64,000 bases of DNA, from the NCBI GenBank assembly GCA_963789165.1, contig CAWBJP010000003.1, positions 744,001 to 808,000 on the forward strand. The letters run 5' to 3'. The stretch's first letter is position 1. Every line of letters begins with the position of its first letter. The notes below the pieces were generated by a model. It had not been told where the DNA came from, searched no databases, and saw only the letters and a list, made by a program, of their open reading frames with translations. Below are positions 1 through 9,020 of the stretch, piece by piece. The translations under genes and the position numbers were made by a program. The stretch comes from CAWBJP01 sp963789165 (lineage in GTDB: Bacteria; Actinomycetota; Acidimicrobiia; IMCC26256; BP-133).

Positions 1-169
1 TCGGGTCGGGCGCGAAAACGAACACGGTCGGTTCCCGGGCTGCTGTCGGTTCCATGGCTTTCGCCGTCTACCCCGCCCGGGCTGGTGGAAACACCTGGCC
101 GGGGGTAAGAAGGGTCCCAGCACCCGGAACTTTTGCCGCCATGACCGAGGAGCACCGACGCCGGATGAC

Positions 170-1702
170 GTGAGCCGCCGCTTCCGGGCCCGCATCGCCG
201 CTTCCATGGCCGAAGGGGCCCGCTACCCCGACCGGAGCGCCGCCGGGAAGGTTCTCGCCACCCATCTGCAGCACCTGGCCGAGCGGCCGCGCCTGGTCGT
301 GCTCGGCCTGCCCCGGGGCGGCGTACCCGTCGCCTACGAGGTAGCGGAGAGCCTCGGCGCCCACCTCGACGTCTTCCTGGTCCGCAAGCTGGGGGTGCCC
401 GGCCAGGAGGAGCTGGCCATGGGAGCCATCGCCAGCGGTGGGGTCCGGGTGCTCAACCGCCCGGTGGTCGACCACCTCGGGATCACCGCCGCGCAGGTGG
501 AGGCGGTGGCCCGCGCCGAAGCGGCGGTCCTGGACGACCGGGAACGCGCCTACCGGGGCGACCGCCCCCCGCTCGACCTAGCCGGCGCCACCGTCATCCT
601 GGTGGACGACGGGCTGGCCACCGGGGCCAGCATGCGGGCCGCGGCCGCAGCCGTCCGCCGCCTCGGCCCCGAGCACCTGGTGGTGGCGGTGCCCGTCGCC
701 GCGGCCGAGACGTGCAAGGCCATGGAGGAGGAAGCCGACGAGGTGATCTGCGGCCTCACGCCGTCGGCGTTCCATGCCGTGGGCCTGTGGTACGAGGACT
801 TCTCCCAGGTGGGTGACGACCAGGTTTCCGAGCTCCTGACCCGGGCCAGAAGCGGGATTGAAACCCCCCCGCCCCGGCGATCTCCGGCAAATCTCCGCAA
901 CCCCGCCGGGATTCTGTCACGAGTCTTTCCCTATCCTCAGTACGTGACTGCGACGCCCTCCGCCTCTCTTCCGACGCCCCGTACCGTGGCCGTCATCGAG
1001 GACGAGGAGCCCATCGCCGCCGCCGTGGCCGCCCGTCTCCGCAGCGAGGGCTTCTCGGTGGAGGTAGCCGGTGACGGCCCGTCCGGGGTGGAGCTGGTCG
1101 AGCGCCTGCAACCCGATCTCGTCGTCCTCGACCTGATGCTGCCCGGCTTCGACGGGCTCGAGGTCTGCCGGCGCATCCAGCGCAACCGGCCCGTGCCCGT
1201 TCTCATGCTCACCGCCCGGGACTCCGAGACCGACCTCCTCGTCGGTCTGGCCGTGGGCGCCGACGACTATCTGACGAAGCCCTTCTCCCCCCGAGAGCTG
1301 GTGGCCAGGGTCCACGCCATCCTCCGCCGCGTCAGCCGCCCGGCGGAGCCCAAGGCCGACGCGGCCACCAGGCTGCGCATCGGAGGCGTGGAGCTCGACC
1401 CGGCCAGCCGCCGGGCCAGCCGCGACGGCGAGGCCGTCCACCTCACCCCCACCGAGTTCGACATCCTGGCCCTGCTCGCCGCCCGCCCCGGGTTGGTGTT
1501 CACCCGGGAGAAGCTCCTGGCCCAGGTGTGGGGCTACCGCGACGGGTTCGGCGCCCGGACGGTCGATTCCCACATCCAGGCCCTGCGCCGGAAGCTCGGG
1601 ACCGACGTGGTGCGCACCGTGCACGGTGTGGGCTACGCCGCCGGGGACACCCCGGGGTCCCCGGGGTCCCCGGGGTCCGGGGTGTCCCCGGGGTCGACGT
1701 GA
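170..1702 (+). CDS. Phosphoribosyltransferase reading straight into an OmpR-family response regulator
   Basis: One open frame of 510 codons from GTG 170 holds two proteins normally separate. Residues about 20-225 are a stand-alone phosphoribosyltransferase: LPRGGVPVA near 48 and the PRPP loop VILVDDGLATGAS near 141-153. Residues about 270-385 are a receiver domain (acidic EDEE, phospho-Asp in VVLDLMLP near 320, Lys in LTKPF near 370), followed by a winged-helix DNA-binding domain of the OmpR/PhoB type. The joining stretch is AT-richer and looks intergenic, and GTG 944 would be a natural start for the regulator, in the same frame. The C7 run at 864-870 is a likely indel site. Either two genes with a lost stop or a true fusion; I favour two genes. 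The regulator pairs with the kinase that overlaps its stop codon. Its C-terminus is a Gly/Ser/Pro tail made by GGGGTGTCCCC-type repeats. Confidence 0.8.
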   Translation: MSRRFRARIAASMAEGARYPDRSAAGKVLATHLQHLAERPRLVVLGLPRGGVPVAYEVAESLGAHLDVFLVRKLGVPGQEELAMGAIASGGVRVLNRPVVDHLGITAAQVEAVARAEAAVLDDRERAYRGDRPPLDLAGATVILVDDGLATGASMRAAAAAVRRLGPEHLVVAVPVAAAETCKAMEEEADEVICGLTPSAFHAVGLWYEDFSQVGDDQVSELLTRARSGIETPPPRRSPANLRNPAGILSRVFPYPQYVTATPSASLPTPRTVAVIEDEEPIAAAVAARLRSEGFSVEVAGDGPSGVELVERLQPDLVVLDLMLPGFDGLEVCRRIQRNRPVPVLMLTARDSETDLLVGLAVGADDYLTKPFSPRELVARVHAILRRVSRPAEPKADAATRLRIGGVELDPASRRASRDGEAVHLTPTEFDILALLAARPGLVFTREKLLAQVWGYRDGFGARTVDSHIQALRRKLGTDVVRTVHGVGYAAGDTPGSPGSPGSGVSPGST

Positions 1703-2748
1703 GACCTCTCGACCGGCTCCCGTCCATCAAGGCCAAGCTCGGTGTCGTCATCGTGGCGGGCGTGGCCGTCACCGTGGTGGTGGTCGGGGGCGGGGCCCGG
1801 GCCGGTGTCTCGCCCGTCATCTCCGCCCTGGCCGCCGGGGGCCTGTCCATGGTCATGGTCCAGCTCCTGGCCCGGGGCATGACCTCTCCCCTGCGGGAGA
1901 TGGCGGCCGCCACGCGGGCCATGGCCCGGGGCGACTACCGGCGGCCGGTGACGGCCACCTCCCGGGACGAGGTGGGCGACCTGGCCCGCTCCTTCAACGC
2001 CATGGCCGCCGAACTGGCCGAGGTGGACCGGATGCGCCGGGACCTGGTCGCCAATGTGTCCCACGAGCTGCGCACCCCCATCACCGCCCTGCAGGCGGGC
2101 CTGGAGAACCTGGTCGACGGGGTCGAGCCTCCGGGGCCCGAACAGTTGCGGACCATGCTCCGCCAGGTGGAACGGCTGGGCCGGCTGGTCACCCAGCTAC
2201 TCGACCTGTCCCGCCTCGAGTCGGGGGCCATCCCGCTCCAGCGCCGGGCCTTCGAGGTGCGCCCCGTGCTGGAGGACGCGGTCGACGAATCGAGACTCAA
2301 CGCTCCCGACGTAGAAGTATCCGTGGCTGTGAACGAACCGGGTCTATCCGCCGACGGTGATCCGGAACGGGTCCACCAGGTCCTGGCCAACCTGTTGGAG
2401 AACGCGGTGCGCCACTCCCCCGCCGGAGGCCGGGTCGAGGTTTCGGCCCGCTCGGAGCGGGGCCCGGGTCGGGGTGTCCCCGAGAGCCTCGGTCGGGGTG
2501 TCCCCGAAGATTGGGTGGCCATCGAAGTGTGCGACGAGGGACCTGGTATCCCCGAGGAGGAGGCAAGCAGAGTGTTCGAGCGCTTCTACCGGGCCGACAC
2601 GGCCCGCTCGTCCAGTCACGGAGGGGCGGGCCTGGGGCTGGCCATCGCCCGGTGGATCGTCGACCTGCACGGCGGCGACATCCGGGCCGAGCGCCGGGTT
2701 CCGACCGGGTGTCGCATGGTCGTCCTGCTCCCGGCGGCGGGCCGATGA
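1699..2748 (+). CDS. Sensor histidine kinase (HAMP, HisKA, HATPase)
   Basis: Membrane sensor kinase of 349 residues, partner of the upstream response regulator; GTG 1699 overlaps the regulator stop as GTGA, a sign of translational coupling. Two hydrophobic segments lie near residues 13-58 with almost no extracytoplasmic loop, so it probably senses within the membrane. A HAMP linker follows (about 60-112), then the dimerisation helix with NVSHELRTP (phospho-His near 122), the N box NLLENAVRHSP near 235, and nucleotide-binding DEGPGIP and GAGLGLAIA. An odd insertion of about 14 residues containing GRGVPE twice sits before the DEGPGIP strand and is encoded by two copies of the GGGGTGTCCCC palindrome. 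The signal sensed is unknown. Confidence 0.9.
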   Translation: MRPLDRLPSIKAKLGVVIVAGVAVTVVVVGGGARAGVSPVISALAAGGLSMVMVQLLARGMTSPLREMAAATRAMARGDYRRPVTATSRDEVGDLARSFNAMAAELAEVDRMRRDLVANVSHELRTPITALQAGLENLVDGVEPPGPEQLRTMLRQVERLGRLVTQLLDLSRLESGAIPLQRRAFEVRPVLEDAVDESRLNAPDVEVSVAVNEPGLSADGDPERVHQVLANLLENAVRHSPAGGRVEVSARSERGPGRGVPESLGRGVPEDWVAIEVCDEGPGIPEEEASRVFERFYRADTARSSSHGGAGLGLAIARWIVDLHGGDIRAERRVPTGCRMVVLLPAAGR

Positions 2749-3428
2749 TGCGCCTGAGCACCAACGGGACCGGGTCCGTGTCCGGAGTCCCCCAGGTGGC
2801 CGAGGCCCTGCGGCGACTGCGGCGGGGGGAGATGGTCCTGGTGTCCGACGGCTGCGACCGGGAGGACGAGGCGGACCTGACCATGGCCGCCCAGTGGGTG
2901 ACGCCCGAGGCGATCGCCTTCATGCTGCGCCATGGCCGGGGGTTGGTGTGCATGCCCTGCGAAGGCACGCGGCTCGATCGCCTGGGCATCGGCCCCATGG
3001 TCGCCGATGCGGGCTGCGATACCGCCTTCACCGTCTCCATCGATCACCAGGCGGTGGGCAGCGGCATCTGTGCCGAGGACCGGGCCGCCACCATCCGGGC
3101 CGTCCTCGACCCCTGGGCCCGGTCTGAGGACTTCGTCCGGCCCGGGCATGTCTTTCCCCTGCGGGCCCGTCCCGGCGGCGTGCTGGTCCGTCCCGGCCAC
3201 ACCGAGGCGGCCGTCGACCTCGCCCGCCTGGCCGGCCTGGCGCCGTGTGCCGTCATCTGTGAGGTGCTCAACGACGACGGGTCCATCGCCCGGGGCCCGG
3301 CCCTCGACGAGCTCGCCGTCCGCTTCGATCTGGCCCGGGTCTCCATCGAGGCCCTGGTGGCCTGGCGCCTCGCCCGGGACAGCCGGCCGGCCCCTCGGGT
3401 CCACGCGGCCAGCCCCACCGTCTCCTAA
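2745..3428 (+). CDS. ribB: 3,4-dihydroxy-2-butanone-4-phosphate synthase
   Basis: Makes 3,4-dihydroxy-2-butanone 4-phosphate and formate from ribulose 5-phosphate, supplying the carbons of the riboflavin xylene ring. The 227-residue product matches the single-domain family length. Visible motifs are the acidic metal-binding SDGCDREDEADL near the N-terminus, GHTEAAVDLARLAG and CEVLNDDGSIARG. Two in-frame ATGs, 2745 and 2748, overlap the kinase stop, so it is probably co-transcribed with the two-component pair. No GTP cyclohydrolase II (RibA) domain is attached and no other riboflavin gene lies nearby. Confidence 0.88.
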   Translation: MMRLSTNGTGSVSGVPQVAEALRRLRRGEMVLVSDGCDREDEADLTMAAQWVTPEAIAFMLRHGRGLVCMPCEGTRLDRLGIGPMVADAGCDTAFTVSIDHQAVGSGICAEDRAATIRAVLDPWARSEDFVRPGHVFPLRARPGGVLVRPGHTEAAVDLARLAGLAPCAVICEVLNDDGSIARGPALDELAVRFDLARVSIEALVAWRLARDSRPAPRVHAASPTVS

Positions 3429-4059
3429 GGGAACTCGAGCGGCGCCGGGAGGCGGCTGCCCGCCACCAGGCGCTCCAGGCCGCGGGCCGCGGCCTGGAGG
3501 GTGGCCACGGTGAAGTGGCCGGCACCCTCGGGCGGGAGGCAGCCATCGGGTTCGTCGGCCACGGCTGAGATGACGGTCACCACGTCATCCCGTTCCGTCA
3601 TCCAGGCGATGGTCCGCTCCGAGGGCCGGCCGTCGGCGAAAGTGCCGGTGAAGCCGTAGCGCACCCCGTCGCCGCCGGCCACCGGCGCGGGCTCAGGGGC
3701 AACGCCCTCGAACCGGTAGCCGGGCGGGCAGCCCCTGGACCGGTCCTCGGTGGTGGAGCGGTACAGGTCGGCGATCCGGTCCGCCAGCGGCTGGTGGTCG
3801 CCAGCCGGGAAGTCGAGGAGCTCCACGACGCCCACGGGAACGCCGGCCCGTTCGATGCACAACAGGGGGGCGTCGCCCTCGCAATGGCGGGCCCGGAAAC
3901 CGTCCCCCAGGTCGACGTCGAGATCAGGGGCGTCCCAGTGCACGACGAGCGACCCGACCACGGCCGCGGTCGTGGCGGTCGTCGCCGGCTCGGGAGTAGG
4001 CGGTGTCGTTCCCCCCGCAGGCCATAAGGGGCAGGCAGGCCAGAGCCAGCGCGGCGCAT
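3425..4059 (-). CDS. Lipoprotein of unknown function, signal peptide out of frame
   Basis: The main frame, 3425-3961, gives 178 residues with no family I recognise. Upstream, in another frame, is a typical lipobox (LPLMAC followed by Gly-Gly), and just after it the main frame reads TTPPTPEPATTATT, a typical post-lipobox Thr/Pro linker. Shifting frame at the G6 run near 4014 joins the two. The signal-peptide start is unclear: ATG 4059 needs another one-base correction, while TTG 4076 overlaps the permease stop as TTGA and needs none. The product is probably a membrane-anchored extracytoplasmic protein encoded downstream of the ABC exporter. It ends convergently with ribB, overlapping it by four bases. 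Confidence 0.55.
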
Positions 4060-4072
4060 GGCGCCGAGGGGG

Positions 4073-4873
4073 TCAAGCCAGGACGCGCTTGCGGAAGCCT
4101 CCGATACCCAGCCAGGCCAGCAGCGCGGTGAACCCCACGAGCGCACCGTAGACGGCGGGGGCGGGCATGGCGGGGACCGGGGTCAGCGCCATACGGAAAC
4201 CCTCGCTCATGTACACCAGCGGGTTGGCCAGGACGGCCACCTTGAGCCAGGGGATGGGCGTGAGCCCGGCCCAGGGGTAGTAGGTCGCCCCGAGAAACGT
4301 CATGGGCAGAACGATGACGCTGAACATCAGGGGTACCTGGTTGGGCTGGACCCGGGTGCCGATGGTCAGGCCCAGGGAGGCGCCGGCGATGGCGGCCAGG
4401 GGGGCGACGGCGGCGAGGGCTGCCCAGTTGATCTCGAGGTGCACCCCGTCGACGGGAATCACCATGGCCAGCGGGAAGACGATCAGACCGGCGAGCAGGG
4501 CCTGGAGGGCGCCGGAGACGATCTTGGCCACCGCCACCGCCCACACCGGAAGGGGGGCGAGGACGCGGTCCTCGATCTCCCTCGTGTAGCCGAACTCCCT
4601 GACCATGGGGAGGGCGACGGCCTGGATGCCCTGGAAGATCATGGCCGTGGCCACCACGCCGGCCACCAGCATGGTGGAGAACCCTTCGGCGCCCGCCGCG
4701 CCCCCGATGCCCTGCCCGATGCGGGGGAAGACATAGGTGAACACGAAGAGCAGGAGGAGCGGCTGCATGATGGTGCGCAGGACGAAGACCTTCGACTCCT
4801 TGCGGAGCACGGCCCGGTCCCGCGCCAGGAGCGCCCGGAAGGCGGCCCAGGCCGCGGCCTTCGGCGGGCGCAA
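4073..4873 (-). CDS. ABC-2 type exporter permease
   Basis: Integral membrane subunit of about 266 residues, six predicted membrane segments, of the ABC-2 (DrrB-like) family; the loop with EFGYTREIEDRVLAPLP and the later NP..YMSEGFR motif are typical. It forms an exporter with the ATPase encoded just upstream. The substrate cannot be read from sequence; relatives export drugs, lipids or polysaccharide. The only in-frame start is TTG 4873, but a GTG at 4904 overlaps the ATPase stop and would read MSAGTSVADA before slipping into this frame, so a one-base error near 4872 probably hides the true N-terminus. Confidence 0.85.
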   Translation of the reverse strand: MRPPKAAAWAAFRALLARDRAVLRKESKVFVLRTIMQPLLLLFVFTYVFPRIGQGIGGAAGAEGFSTMLVAGVVATAMIFQGIQAVALPMVREFGYTREIEDRVLAPLPVWAVAVAKIVSGALQALLAGLIVFPLAMVIPVDGVHLEINWAALAAVAPLAAIAGASLGLTIGTRVQPNQVPLMFSVIVLPMTFLGATYYPWAGLTPIPWLKVAVLANPLVYMSEGFRMALTPVPAMPAPAVYGALVGFTALLAWLGIGGFRKRVLA

Positions 4874-4900
4874 CTGCGTCAGCGACAGAGGTACCGGCGC

Positions 4901-5914
4901 TCACTCGCGGAGGTCCTTCCCGGTCAGCGTGAGGAAGACGGTCTCGAGCGTGGGCTCGGTGACCGAGAGGTCGTTGATGGCGTAGCCGTCCGCCTCGGCG
5001 GTGGCGAAGATCTTCGGCAGCGTGCGGGCCACCGGACCGTGGAGGTAGACCAGCACCCCGCCTTCGCTCACCTGGGCCGAGCGGGCGCCCTCCAGCGTGG
5101 CCAGCTGGCCGGCCAGACGCCGCAGGTCGCCCTCCACCCCGACCCGGACGACGGCTTCCGCGCCCAGGGAGCGCTTGAGGCCGGCGGGCGTGTCCAGGGC
5201 CAGGATCTTGCCGTGGTCCATGATGGCCACCCGGTGGCAAAGGCGGTCGGCCTCCTCCATGTAGTGGGTGGTCAGCAGGATGGTCTGCCCGGCGGCGTGG
5301 AGCTCGCCCAGCAGTTCCCACAGGGCGATGCGGCTCTGGGGGTCGAGGCCGGCGGTGGGCTCGTCGAGGAACAGCACCCGGGGCCGGTGCAGGACCGCCC
5401 GGGCCACCATGAGGCGCTGCGCCATGCCGCCGGAGAGCGTGGCCACCGGAGCCGTGGCCCGGTCCGCCAGCCGGAACTGCTCCAGGACGGATCCGGCCGC
5501 CTCCCGGGCGTCCCGCCGGGAGAGCCCGAAGTACCGGCCATGGAAGAAGAGGTTCTGGAAGACCGTCAGGTCCCTGTCGAGCGTGTTGGTCTGAGGCACG
5601 ACGCCGATGACCTGCTTGGCCCGGGCCGGTTCGCCCACGACGTCCACCCCGCCCACCAGGGCGCGGCCGGAGTTGGGCTGCACCCGCGTGGTGAGCATCC
5701 CCACCGTGGTCGTCTTGCCGGCGCCGTTGGGGCCGAGGAGGCCGAAGATCTCTCCGGCGTGCACCCCCAGGCACAGGTGGTTCACCGCCGTGAGCGGGGG
5801 CGCGCCGTTGCGACCCGGATAGACCTTCGTCAGGCCGTGGGTGCGGATGACCTCGGAGTCGCCGCCGGGGTCGGCGAAGGTGGCGGGGTCAGCGAGCAGC
5901 GACGCGATGGACAT
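4901..5914 (-). CDS. ABC exporter ATP-binding protein (DrrA-like)
   Basis: Cytoplasmic ATPase of 337 residues with Walker A GPNGAGKT near 62, Q-loop PQTNTLDRDLT, signature LSGGM, Walker B VLFLDEPTAGLDP and the switch His in LTTHYMEEAD. The C-terminal 80-residue extension is typical of the DrrA/daunorubicin-type drug exporter group. It pairs with the ABC-2 permease immediately downstream. Its start overlaps the end of the MarR gene by 26 bases, so the three genes form one operon in the order marR, ATPase, permease, and the MarR protein probably controls it. Confidence 0.92.
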   Translation of the reverse strand: MSIASLLADPATFADPGGDSEVIRTHGLTKVYPGRNGAPPLTAVNHLCLGVHAGEIFGLLGPNGAGKTTTVGMLTTRVQPNSGRALVGGVDVVGEPARAKQVIGVVPQTNTLDRDLTVFQNLFFHGRYFGLSRRDAREAAGSVLEQFRLADRATAPVATLSGGMAQRLMVARAVLHRPRVLFLDEPTAGLDPQSRIALWELLGELHAAGQTILLTTHYMEEADRLCHRVAIMDHGKILALDTPAGLKRSLGAEAVVRVGVEGDLRRLAGQLATLEGARSAQVSEGGVLVYLHGPVARTLPKIFATAEADGYAINDLSVTEPTLETVFLTLTGKDLRE

Positions 5915-6380
5915 CGTGATCCTCGAGGTTGCTCGGGGGTGCGGGGGTGTCCCCCAGGTTGGAAGAGAGCCGGGCTAGCAGGCGGCGGAGCTCGACCAGC
6001 TCCTGTTCGGTCAGGCCCGCGGTGAGGTCGGCGTCGAGGCTGCCGGCCACCTCCGCCATGCGGGCGTGGAGGCCCCGGGCGGCGGGGGTGGGCACCACCC
6101 GCAGGATGCGGCGGTCGTCACCGTCCCGCTGACGGGTGATGAGGCCGTCGGCCTCCAGACGGTCGAGGTGGCGGGTGAGGGTGGCGCCCTCGATGCCCAT
6201 GCGTTCCGCCAGCTGGCGCTGCGACAGGCCCGCCTCCTCGATGGCGCACGACAGTACGCCCCACGCCGGGAGGCTGGCGCCGGCGTTGGCCAAGCGGGAT
6301 TCCAGGCGGGCCCGCATGGCCTTGGCCAGCAGTACGAGGTCGCGACCGAGCGATTCCATAGTCTGTTGATCGTTCGGCAC
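5889..6380 (-). CDS. MarR-family transcriptional regulator
   Basis: Winged-helix regulator of 163 residues. The recognition region reads LSQRQLAERMGIEGATLTRHLDRLEADGLITRQ, followed by the wing with DGDDRRILRV, which is the MarR signature. As first gene of the exporter operon it is a likely local repressor that responds to the exported compound; that is inference from position. The C-terminal tail GDTPAPP is encoded by a copy of the GGGGTGTCCCC palindrome at 5944-5954. Upstream, 6381-6525 is a divergent intergenic region that must hold promoters for this operon and for the DUF3048 gene; I could not pick clear boxes. Confidence 0.9.
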   Translation of the reverse strand: MPNDQQTMESLGRDLVLLAKAMRARLESRLANAGASLPAWGVLSCAIEEAGLSQRQLAERMGIEGATLTRHLDRLEADGLITRQRDGDDRRILRVVPTPAARGLHARMAEVAGSLDADLTAGLTEQELVELRRLLARLSSNLGDTPAPPSNLEDHDVHRVAAR

Positions 6381-6525
6381 CTAAGGGTGCGAGATCAACT
6401 CCGGAGCTGCAGGATCGGCCCGGAACGTCCGATCCCGGCTCATGACAAGTTCGTGACGAGCCCACCCAGCGGGGCGCAATTCCACCAACTGTGGCCGAAG
6501 GGCCGGTATCGTCGCCTCGCTCCCC

Positions 6526-7714
6526 ATGCGCCGCCTGATTCTCCCCATCGTGCTGTTTTTCGCCGGGTCCGCCTGCGGCGCGGACTTCCTCTGGGTGCAC
6601 ACGGTGGCGCCTCCCACCACCACGACCACGTCGACTTCGACGACGACCACCACCCGGCCCACCACCACGAACGAAGCCGTCCACCTCCACGACCACCGCC
6701 GCGACGGCACCCAAGCCGACGACCACCACGGTGCCGCCGGCGTCGGGCCCGGCGTCGACCCCGGTGCTGGAGGCGGCTCCCCTGCCCGCCCCCCCGCCGC
6801 CCCAGGCCTCGCCCGCACCCCTCACCGGCCTGCCCATGGATCCCGCCCGGGTCGGGCGGCCGGTCCTGGTGGTGAAGGTGGACAACGCCCCCAAGGCCCG
6901 GCCCCAGGTGGGGCTGAACCAGGCCGACGTGATCTTCGAGGAAGGCGTGGAAGGCGGCATCACCCGCTTCGCCGTGCTGTTCCACTCCAAGGACTCCGAC
7001 CCGGTGGGCCCGGTGCGCAGTGCCCGCTCCACCGACATCGCGCTCGTGACTCCGCTCAACCACCCCCTCTTCGCCTACTCGGGGGCCAACGAGGTGTTCA
7101 AGGAGTACGTGGCCAAGGCACCGGTGGTCGACGTCGGCTACGACGCCCACCCCGACCGCTACCACCGGGAGGCGAGCCGGCCGTCGCCCAACAACCTGTT
7201 CTCCGCCTCCAAAACCCTCTTCGATCTGACCCCCGAAGGCAGCCGCGCCCCACCCCCCCTGTTCCCGTACCGGGCCCCGGGCGAAGCCGCCAGCGGCGCC
7301 GGGGCGAAACCCGCGGCCCGGGCCCAGGTGTGGTGGCGGGGCGAGATCCGGGAGACGGTGGCGATCTGGGAGTGGGACGGCACGGCCCAGGGCTGGCGCC
7401 GCACCCAGAACGGCGAAGCCCACACCGACGGCGCCGGCCAGCAGGTGACCCCGCCCAACGTCGTCATCCAGTACGTCACCTACAAGGACACCGGGTTCGT
7501 CGACTCGACGGGGACACCCGTCCCCGAGGCTGAGGTGGTGGGCGAGGGCGAGGCCATGATCCTCACCGGCGGCCTGGCTGTGCCCGCCCACTGGTCCAAA
7601 CCGTCCGCCTCCGAGGTGACCCGCTACGTCGACGCCGCCGGAGCCGAGGTGCGTCTCACCCCCGGACAAACCTGGGTGGAACTGGTCCCTCCCGGCCAGG
7701 GCGACATCTCCTAG
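6526..7714 (+). CDS. DUF3048 (YerB-like) lipoprotein, frame break in linker
   Basis: Starts at ATG 6526 with a short signal peptide ending in GSAC-G, a lipobox, then a long Thr-rich linker. Between 6660 and 6675 the frame must slip by one base; the linker then continues as TKPSTSTTT and leads into a DUF3048 domain (GRPVLVVKVDNAPKARPQ, NQADVIFEEGVEGGITRF, VGPVRSARSTDI, and the C-terminal region with NVVIQYV and GEAMILTGG). The family is extracytoplasmic and of unknown biochemical role. The joined product is about 396 residues. The slip lies in a low-complexity ACC/ACG run, so a sequencing error is the simplest explanation. Confidence 0.8.
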
Positions 7715-7761
7715 CGCCGCCGCCCCTCAACGGCGGGAGCGCGCCGGCCGATACCCCGGGC

Positions 7762-9011
7762 GTGGAGACGAAGACCTGCTCCCGGTGTGGGGCGCGCTCG
7801 GCCGTCGACTTCGGGTACATCCGCCGGCCCGTGGACGGCAAGGTCTTCTGTGCCGTCTGCTGGGAACAGGACAACGTGCGCGGTGCGGTCCGCTATGTCC
7901 TCGGGGGCGTGGCCATCGCCGCCCTCCTGGCCGTGCTCGGCTCGGGCACGGCGCTGCTCGAGTGGTTCCTGTGGTTCCCTCCCCTCCTCTTCGTGCTCGT
8001 CGCCGCCCACGAGGCCGGCCATGCCTGCGCCGCCCGGCTGCTGGGTCTGCGGGTCCCTCTGGTCTCCCTCGGTCTCGGCCGGAGAATCGCCGTCTTCCAC
8101 CTCGGGGCGACCCGTGTCGACCTCCACGCCGTGCCCCTCTGCGGCTTCGCCGCCGTCGGCCATCCCGGCGCCCGCGGTCTCCGGTGGCGCAGGTTCCTCG
8201 CGGTGGCCGCCGGGCCCGCCGTCAACCTCGCTCTGGCGGTGACAGCCGCCCGCCTGGGCCTGTCCAGCGCCCTCCACGCCAACCTCCTCCTCCTGGTCTC
8301 CTCGCTCATCCCCATGGCGGTCAAGACGCCCTTCGGCCCCCAGTACACGGACGGGGCCGCCCTGTGGCGGCTCCCCCGGGCCACGCCGAAGGAGATCGAC
8401 GAGCTCCTCGCCGCCAGCTTCGCCGTGGAAGCGCACACGGCCTACCAGGACCGACGCTACGACGAAGCCCACCGCTGGGTGACGGAGGGGTTGGCCGCCC
8501 ATCCGGACGCCCCCGTCCTCTCGGGCCTGGCCGGGGTGGTCCAGATCGGACTCGGCCACCACCGGGAGGCCTATCGACAGTTCGCCGCCGAGCTGGAGCG
8601 CTCCGACCTGGACGCCGGCCAACGGGCCATCCATCAGAACAACCTGGCCTGGGCCGCACTCATGTCGGGGGACCCGGAACTCCTCGGTGCTGCCCTGACG
8701 GCCTCGGAGGCGGCGCACCTGGCGCTGCCCTGGATGCCATGTGTCAACAGCACCCGCGGCTTCGCCCTCATCGAAGCCGGCCAGCCGGCCGCTGGGGCGA
8801 TCCTGGTGCGCGCCGCGCTGGCGCGGGAGAAGGACCGTCGCAACCGCGCCAGCATGGCGTGCGAGCTGGCCGTGGCCGCCGCCCGCCTGGGCGACGGCCG
8901 GGAGGCCATGACCCGCCTGACCCAGGCCCGGCGCCTCGACCCGGACTGCCCCTCCTGGCCCGGGCCGAGCGGGACATCGCCGTCAGCATGGAGGAACCGG
9001 CCCGCCAATAG
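7762..9011 (+). CDS. M50-family site-2 protease-like membrane protein with zinc ribbon and TPR tail
   Basis: N-terminal zinc-ribbon cysteines C6, C9, C30 and C33, then membrane segments with the metalloprotease motif HEAGH near 83-87, then a second membrane block (GPAVNLALAV) as in M50 intramembrane proteases. The C-terminal half is alpha-helical with TPR-like repeats (AYQDRRYDEAHRWVTEGL and later units). About 416 residues. The frame slips near 8950: as written it would stop at 9024, but a one-base shift gives DPDCPLLARAERDIAVSMEE with a stop at 9011. Function unknown; it may process a membrane-bound substrate. Start GTG 7762. Confidence 0.8.
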
Positions 9012-9020
9012 TGTGGGCGG

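Noticed and set aside
1..169. A gene at the left edge
   Set aside because: No frame in this stretch shows a motif or a ribosome-binding site; the minus-strand frame there overlaps the phosphoribosyltransferase.
4058..6025. Open frame of 655 codons on the plus strand
   Set aside because: Antisense to the MarR/ATPase/permease operon, which has unambiguous motifs.
6600..6740. CRISPR-like or tandem repeat of ACC/ACG units
   Set aside because: It is the Thr codon run of a lipoprotein linker, without spacers.
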